Source: Pseudomonas synxantha (GTDB lineage Bacteria > Pseudomonadota > Gammaproteobacteria > Pseudomonadales > Pseudomonadaceae). From it: a stretch of DNA of 64,000 bases. Where the stretch lies: the NCBI RefSeq assembly GCF_900105675.1, contig NZ_LT629786.1, positions 1,054,001-1,118,000 of the forward strand, written 5' to 3'. The notes under the pieces were generated by a model. The model saw nothing but the letters and a program-made list of their open reading frames with translations, was not told where the DNA came from and searched no databases. This document shows, piece by piece, positions 60,645 through 64,000 of this stretch. Both the position numbers and the translations under genes were made by a program. The first letter of the stretch is position 1. Every line of letters starts with the position of its first letter.

Positions 60645-62660
60645 ATGTCGGATTTCCAGCTCGTCACCCGTTTTGAACCCGCCGGCGATCAGCCGGAAGC
60701 CATTCGCCTGATGGTCGAAGGCATCGAGGCCGGCCTGTCCCATCAGACGCTGCTCGGGGTGACCGGTTCAGGCAAGACCTTCAGCATCGCCAACGTGATC
60801 GCCCAGATCAACCGCCCGACCCTGGTGCTGGCGCCGAACAAGACCCTGGCCGCGCAGCTGTATGGCGAGTTCAAGGCGTTCTTCCCGAACAACGCGGTGG
60901 AGTACTTCGTTTCCTACTACGACTACTACCAGCCCGAAGCCTACGTGCCGTCCTCCGATACCTTTATCGAGAAGGATGCATCGATCAACGACCATATCGA
61001 ACAGATGCGGCTGTCGGCGACCAAGGCCTTGCTGGAGCGCAAGGACGCGATCATCGTCACCACGGTGTCGTGCATCTACGGCCTGGGCAGCCCGGAAACC
61101 TATCTGAAGATGGTGCTGCACGTCGACCGCGGCGACAAACTCGACCAGCGCGAACTGCTGCGGCGCCTGGCGAGCCTGCAATACACCCGCAACGACATGG
61201 ACTTCGCCCGCGCCACCTTCCGGGTGCGCGGCGATGTGATCGATATCTACCCGGCGGAATCCGACCTGGAAGCGATTCGCATCGAGCTGTTCGACGATGA
61301 AGTCGAAAGCCTGTCGGCCTTCGACCCGTTGACCGGCGAAGTGATCCGCAAGTTGCCACGCTTCACTTTCTACCCGAAAAGCCACTACGTGACCCCGCGG
61401 GAAACCCTGATGGGCGCCATCGAGGGTATCAAGGTCGAGCTGGCCGAGCGCCTGGAATACCTGCGTTCCAACAACAAGCTGGTGGAAGCCCAGCGCCTGG
61501 AGCAGCGCACCCGCTTCGACCTGGAGATGATCCTGGAGCTGGGCTACTGCAACGGCATCGAAAACTACTCGCGCTACCTTTCGGGTCGCGAGTCCGGTGC
61601 GCCGCCGCCAACCCTCTACGATTACCTGCCGGCGGACGCCTTGCTGGTGATCGACGAGTCCCACGTCAGCGTGCCGCAGGTGGGCGCCATGTATAAGGGC
61701 GACCGTTCGCGTAAAGAGACCCTGGTGGAATACGGTTTCCGCCTGCCGTCGGCACTGGACAACCGACCGATGCGCTTCGATGAATGGGAGGCCATCAGCC
61801 CGCAGACCATCTTTGTGTCCGCCACGCCCGGTAACTATGAAGCCGAGCATGCCGGCCGCGTAATCGAGCAGCTGGTGCGTCCGACTGGCCTGGTGGACCC
61901 GGAAATCGAAATCCGCCCGGCGCTGACCCAGGTCGATGACTTGCTCTCGGAGATCAACAAGCGTGTCGCCCTGGAAGAGCGCGTACTGGTCACCACCCTG
62001 ACCAAGCGCATGTCCGAAGACTTGACCGACTACCTGGCCGACCATGGCGTGCGCGTGCGCTATCTGCACTCGGACATCGACACCGTGGAGCGCGTGGAAA
62101 TCATCCGCGACCTGCGCCTGGGTACCTTCGATGTGCTGGTGGGCATCAACCTGCTGCGCGAAGGCCTGGACATGCCGGAAGTGTCGCTGGTGGCGATTCT
62201 CGATGCGGACAAGGAGGGCTTCCTGCGCTCAGAACGCTCGCTGATCCAGACCATCGGCCGTGCGGCGCGTAACCTCAATGGCCGGGCGATTCTGTACGCG
62301 GACCGCATCACTGGCTCCATGGAGCGGGCGATTGGCGAAACCCAGCGGCGTCGCGACAAGCAGATCGCGTTCAACCTGGAAAACGGCATCATCCCCAAAG
62401 GCGTGTTCAAGGACGTTGCCGACATCATGGAAGGCGCCACCGTGCCCGGCTCGCGCAGCAAGAAGCGCAAGGGCATGGCCAAGGCCGCCGAAGAAAGCGC
62501 CAAGTACGAGAACGAACTGCGTTCGCCGAGTGAAATCACCAAGCGCATTCGACAACTGGAAGAGAAGATGTACCAGTTGGCGCGGGATCTTGAGTTCGAG
62601 GCGGCGGCACAGACGCGCGATGAGATTGGCAAGTTGCGTGAGCGCCTGCTGACGGTCTGA
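60645..62660 (+). CDS. uvrB: UvrABC nucleotide-excision repair subunit B
   Basis: A 671-residue UvrB, full length. Walker A is GVTGSGKT (39-46), and the beta-hairpin region has [20 protein letters not shown]. Helicase motifs LLVIDESH and [20 protein letters not shown], with QTIGRAARN, follow. The C-terminal UVR domain (about 630-665) contains [20 protein letters not shown]. It receives damaged DNA from UvrA and recruits UvrC in the cytoplasm. GAGG lies 6 nt before the ATG. Confidence 0.97.
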   Translation: MSDFQLVTRFEPAGDQPEAIRLMVEGIEAGLSHQTLLGVTGSGKTFSIANVIAQINRPTLVLAPNKTLAAQLYGEFKAFFPNNAVEYFVSYYDYYQPEAYVPSSDTFIEKDASINDHIEQMRLSATKALLERKDAIIVTTVSCIYGLGSPETYLKMVLHVDRGDKLDQRELLRRLASLQYTRNDMDFARATFRVRGDVIDIYPAESDLEAIRIELFDDEVESLSAFDPLTGEVIRKLPRFTFYPKSHYVTPRETLMGAIEGIKVELAERLEYLRSNNKLVEAQRLEQRTRFDLEMILELGYCNGIENYSRYLSGRESGAPPPTLYDYLPADALLVIDESHVSVPQVGAMYKGDRSRKETLVEYGFRLPSALDNRPMRFDEWEAISPQTIFVSATPGNYEAEHAGRVIEQLVRPTGLVDPEIEIRPALTQVDDLLSEINKRVALEERVLVTTLTKRMSEDLTDYLADHGVRVRYLHSDIDTVERVEIIRDLRLGTFDVLVGINLLREGLDMPEVSLVAILDADKEGFLRSERSLIQTIGRAARNLNGRAILYADRITGSMERAIGETQRRRDKQIAFNLENGIIPKGVFKDVADIMEGATVPGSRSKKRKGMAKAAEESAKYENELRSPSEITKRIRQLEEKMYQLARDLEFEAAAQTRDEIGKLRERLLTV

Positions 62661-62819
62661 TTTGCGCTGGCTTTACTGGCCTCATCGGGCATAGGTATCT
62701 ACACAACTTCGTAGCAGCAGACCGTAACCACGATGCGCAGCGAGCCGCTCCTGATCTTGATCTGCTTTTGATTTTGATCTCAGGCGCCCCGTTAAACCAC
62801 GCTGGCCGGAATTCGACAG

Positions 62820-62901
62820 GGATTTGGGGGGTAAACCGGCAGGGATGCCGGTTTAGCCGCCCCGCGCCATGGATGGCGCGTGGCGGCGGCCCCCCAAATC
62901 C
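62820..62901. repeat. Three-armed inverted repeat
   Basis: Outer 12-bp stem (62820-62831 with 62890-62901), inner hairpins TAAACCGGCA/TGCCGGTTTA and GCGCCAT/ATGGCGC. Folded, this gives a cloverleaf-like junction. It resembles a dispersed intergenic repeat of P. fluorescens genomes that I recall but cannot name with certainty. Confidence 0.75.
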
Positions 62902-63192
62902 ATGGCGGATTACGGGCACACCGAGCCTGGGCGAGGTGCCGAGTGGTGGGGCAAGAGCGTTTGGTTACTTTGCGCTTTTCAAAGTGACCCGCTGTAAAAG
63001 CGGAACCAATAGTGGCCGTTGCCCAAATAACGGATATGTACTCGGTCTGATCCAACATTCTGGTCGGCTGTCAGGCCGCCATCGGGGGCAAGCCCCCTCC
63101 CACATTTGGATCGCGGTGCATCAGTTAGATAGCTATAAGCTCCCTTGCCAGAGAAGCAGTGGTGTACCAAAGTTGTGTAGATACCTATGCTC

Positions 63193-63265
63193 ATCGGGGG
63201 CAAGCCCCCTCCCACATGTTGATTTGTGAATACAGTCAAATGTGGGAGGGGGCTTGCCCCCGATG
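63193..63265. repeat. REP pair (short-spacer REPIN)
   Basis: A REP arm CATCGGGGGCAAGCCCCCTC at 63193 and its inverse ending near 63265, with a short AT-rich spacer. The arms are in the opposite order to the standard REPINs. A lone arm lies upstream at about 63080-63107. Confidence 0.85.
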
Positions 63266-63355
63266 GCCGCGCCGCGGTTTTCCAGAAATCCCCCAGGCTG
63301 TTACCATTCGCCCCTTGCTTCAATTTTCAGTTTTATCGCCCATTCGAGACCTGCC

Positions 63356-64000
63356 ATGACCACCGTCCGCACGCGCATTGCGCCATCGCCTACTGGGGAT
63401 CCCCACGTCGGTACTGCCTACATCGCCTTGTTCAACTACTGCTTTGCCAAGCAGCACGGCGGTGAATTCATCCTGCGGATCGAAGATACCGACCAACTGC
63501 GTTCCACCCGTGAGTCGGAGCGGCAGATTTTCGACGCCCTGCGCTGGTTGGGTATTACCTGGGCCGAAGGCCCGGACGTCGGCGGCCCCCACGGCCCGTA
63601 CCGCCAGAGCGAGCGCAGCGACATCTACAAGCAGTACACCCAGCAACTGGTCGACATGGGCCATGCCTTCCCGTGCTTCTGCACCGCAGAAGAGCTGGAC
63701 CAGATGCGCGCCGAGCAACAAGCCCGTGGCGAAACCCCACGCTACGATGGCCGTGCGTTGTTGCTGTCCAAGGAAGAAGTGGCTGCACGCCTGGCGGCTG
63801 GCGAACCTCACGTGATACGCATGAAAGTGCCGAGCGAGGGCGTGTGCGTGGTACCGGACATGCTGCGCGGCGACGTCGAGATCCCGTGGGATCGCATGGA
63901 CATGCAGGTGCTGATGAAGACCGACGGCCTGCCGACGTACTTCCTGGCCAACGTGGTCGACGATCACCTGATGGGCATTACCCACGTATTGCGTGGCGAA
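63356..64000 (+). CDS. gltX: Glutamyl-tRNA synthetase, 5' part
   Basis: The frame from ATG 63356 gives 215 codons to the window edge. Class I synthetase features are [18 protein letters not shown] (HVGT replaces HIGH), [15 protein letters not shown], and CFCTAEEL. It charges tRNA-Glu with glutamate in the cytoplasm. The C-terminal half, including KMSKS, lies outside the window. The uvrB-gltX order is the usual one in Pseudomonas. Confidence 0.95.
   Translation, partial: MTTVRTRIAPSPTGDPHVGTAYIALFNYCFAKQHGGEFILRIEDTDQLRSTRESERQIFDALRWLGITWAEGPDVGGPHGPYRQSERSDIYKQYTQQLVDMGHAFPCFCTAEELDQMRAEQQARGETPRYDGRALLLSKEEVAARLAAGEPHVIRMKVPSEGVCVVPDMLRGDVEIPWDRMDMQVLMKTDGLPTYFLANVVDDHLMGITHVLRGE

Larger units (their letters stand above)
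62661..63355. repeat. Repeat-rich gap between uvrB and gltX
   Basis: 695 bp without a gene. A perfect 21-bp inverted repeat (GCATAGGTATCTACAC... at 62689-62709, complement at 63170-63190) brackets about 460 bp. Inside is a compound inverted repeat (62820-62901): an outer stem GGATTTGGGGGG/CCCCCCAAATCC encloses two hairpins (62832-62855, 62864-62879). A single REP arm lies near 63080-63107 and a close REP pair at 63193-63265. All look non-coding. Confidence 0.85.

Noticed and set aside
60768..62069. A 433-codon open frame opposite uvrB
   Set aside because: Lies entirely antisense to a full-length, conserved uvrB.

Overview
The window looks like chromosome of a fluorescent-group Pseudomonas. 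The evidence is the high-GC housekeeping genes (tyrB-like aminotransferase, uvrB, gltX in their usual pseudomonad order), the glucarate locus, and many REP/REPIN palindromes of the P. fluorescens type (TGTGGGAGGGGGCTTG and GTAGGAGCGAGCTTGC classes). I see no rRNA, tRNA, CRISPR array, integrase, transposase or prophage genes.

Layout. 1-4.5 kb: a GlxA-type regulator cut by the window edge, a periplasmic MBL-fold protein, a HigBA-like toxin-antitoxin pair, and a chitin-degradation pair (AA10 LPMO plus GH18), both without signal peptides. 4.5-8.3 kb: glucarate catabolism (gudD, a gudP-like transporter, a GntR/FCD regulator) with a candidate shared operator. 8.3-20.2 kb: mostly core-type metabolism and transport (TrmK-like methyltransferase, GST, OPT transporter, GabP-like permease with a GbdR-like regulator, cupin, GNAT, a subtilase with Glu at the Asp position, MFS transporter, lipoprotein). 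20.2-34.9 kb: accessory patchwork of small lipoproteins, GNAT acetyltransferases, a DUF3885 protein, LysR/tautomerase, an AraC regulator, an M48-peptidase operon, AT-rich secreted or unknown proteins, and duplicated or decayed gene pieces.

35.1-38.5 kb: two overlapping AT-rich reverse-transcriptase genes with intact YVDD centres. Their pairing and sizes match the antiphage system DRT type 3 (Drt3a plus Drt3b). They are bordered by a frameshifted remnant of a small gene whose intact copy lies 15 kb upstream. A hairpin followed by an ACACAC tract just downstream of drt3b is a candidate part of the system's non-coding RNA.

39.6-48.8 kb: two lipoproteins, then a cytochrome c / small subunit / GMC oxidoreductase operon in which the oxidoreductase ends in a LecA (PA-IL)-like lectin domain; then a nucleotidyltransferase-like protein, ChrA, TspO and an alpha/beta hydrolase. 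48.8-50.6 kb: a GNAT gene whose 3' end, its REPIN and the end of the next gene are amplified into a four-unit tandem array of about 385 bp per unit. 50.6-53.7 kb: a BtuFCD-like ABC importer behind a clear cobalamin riboswitch. 53.8-64 kb: an NUC-family nuclease, a protealysin-like M4 protease with its emfourin inhibitor, the sad/ptrR pair, tyrB-like aminotransferase, uvrB, a repeat-rich gap, and the 5' part of gltX.
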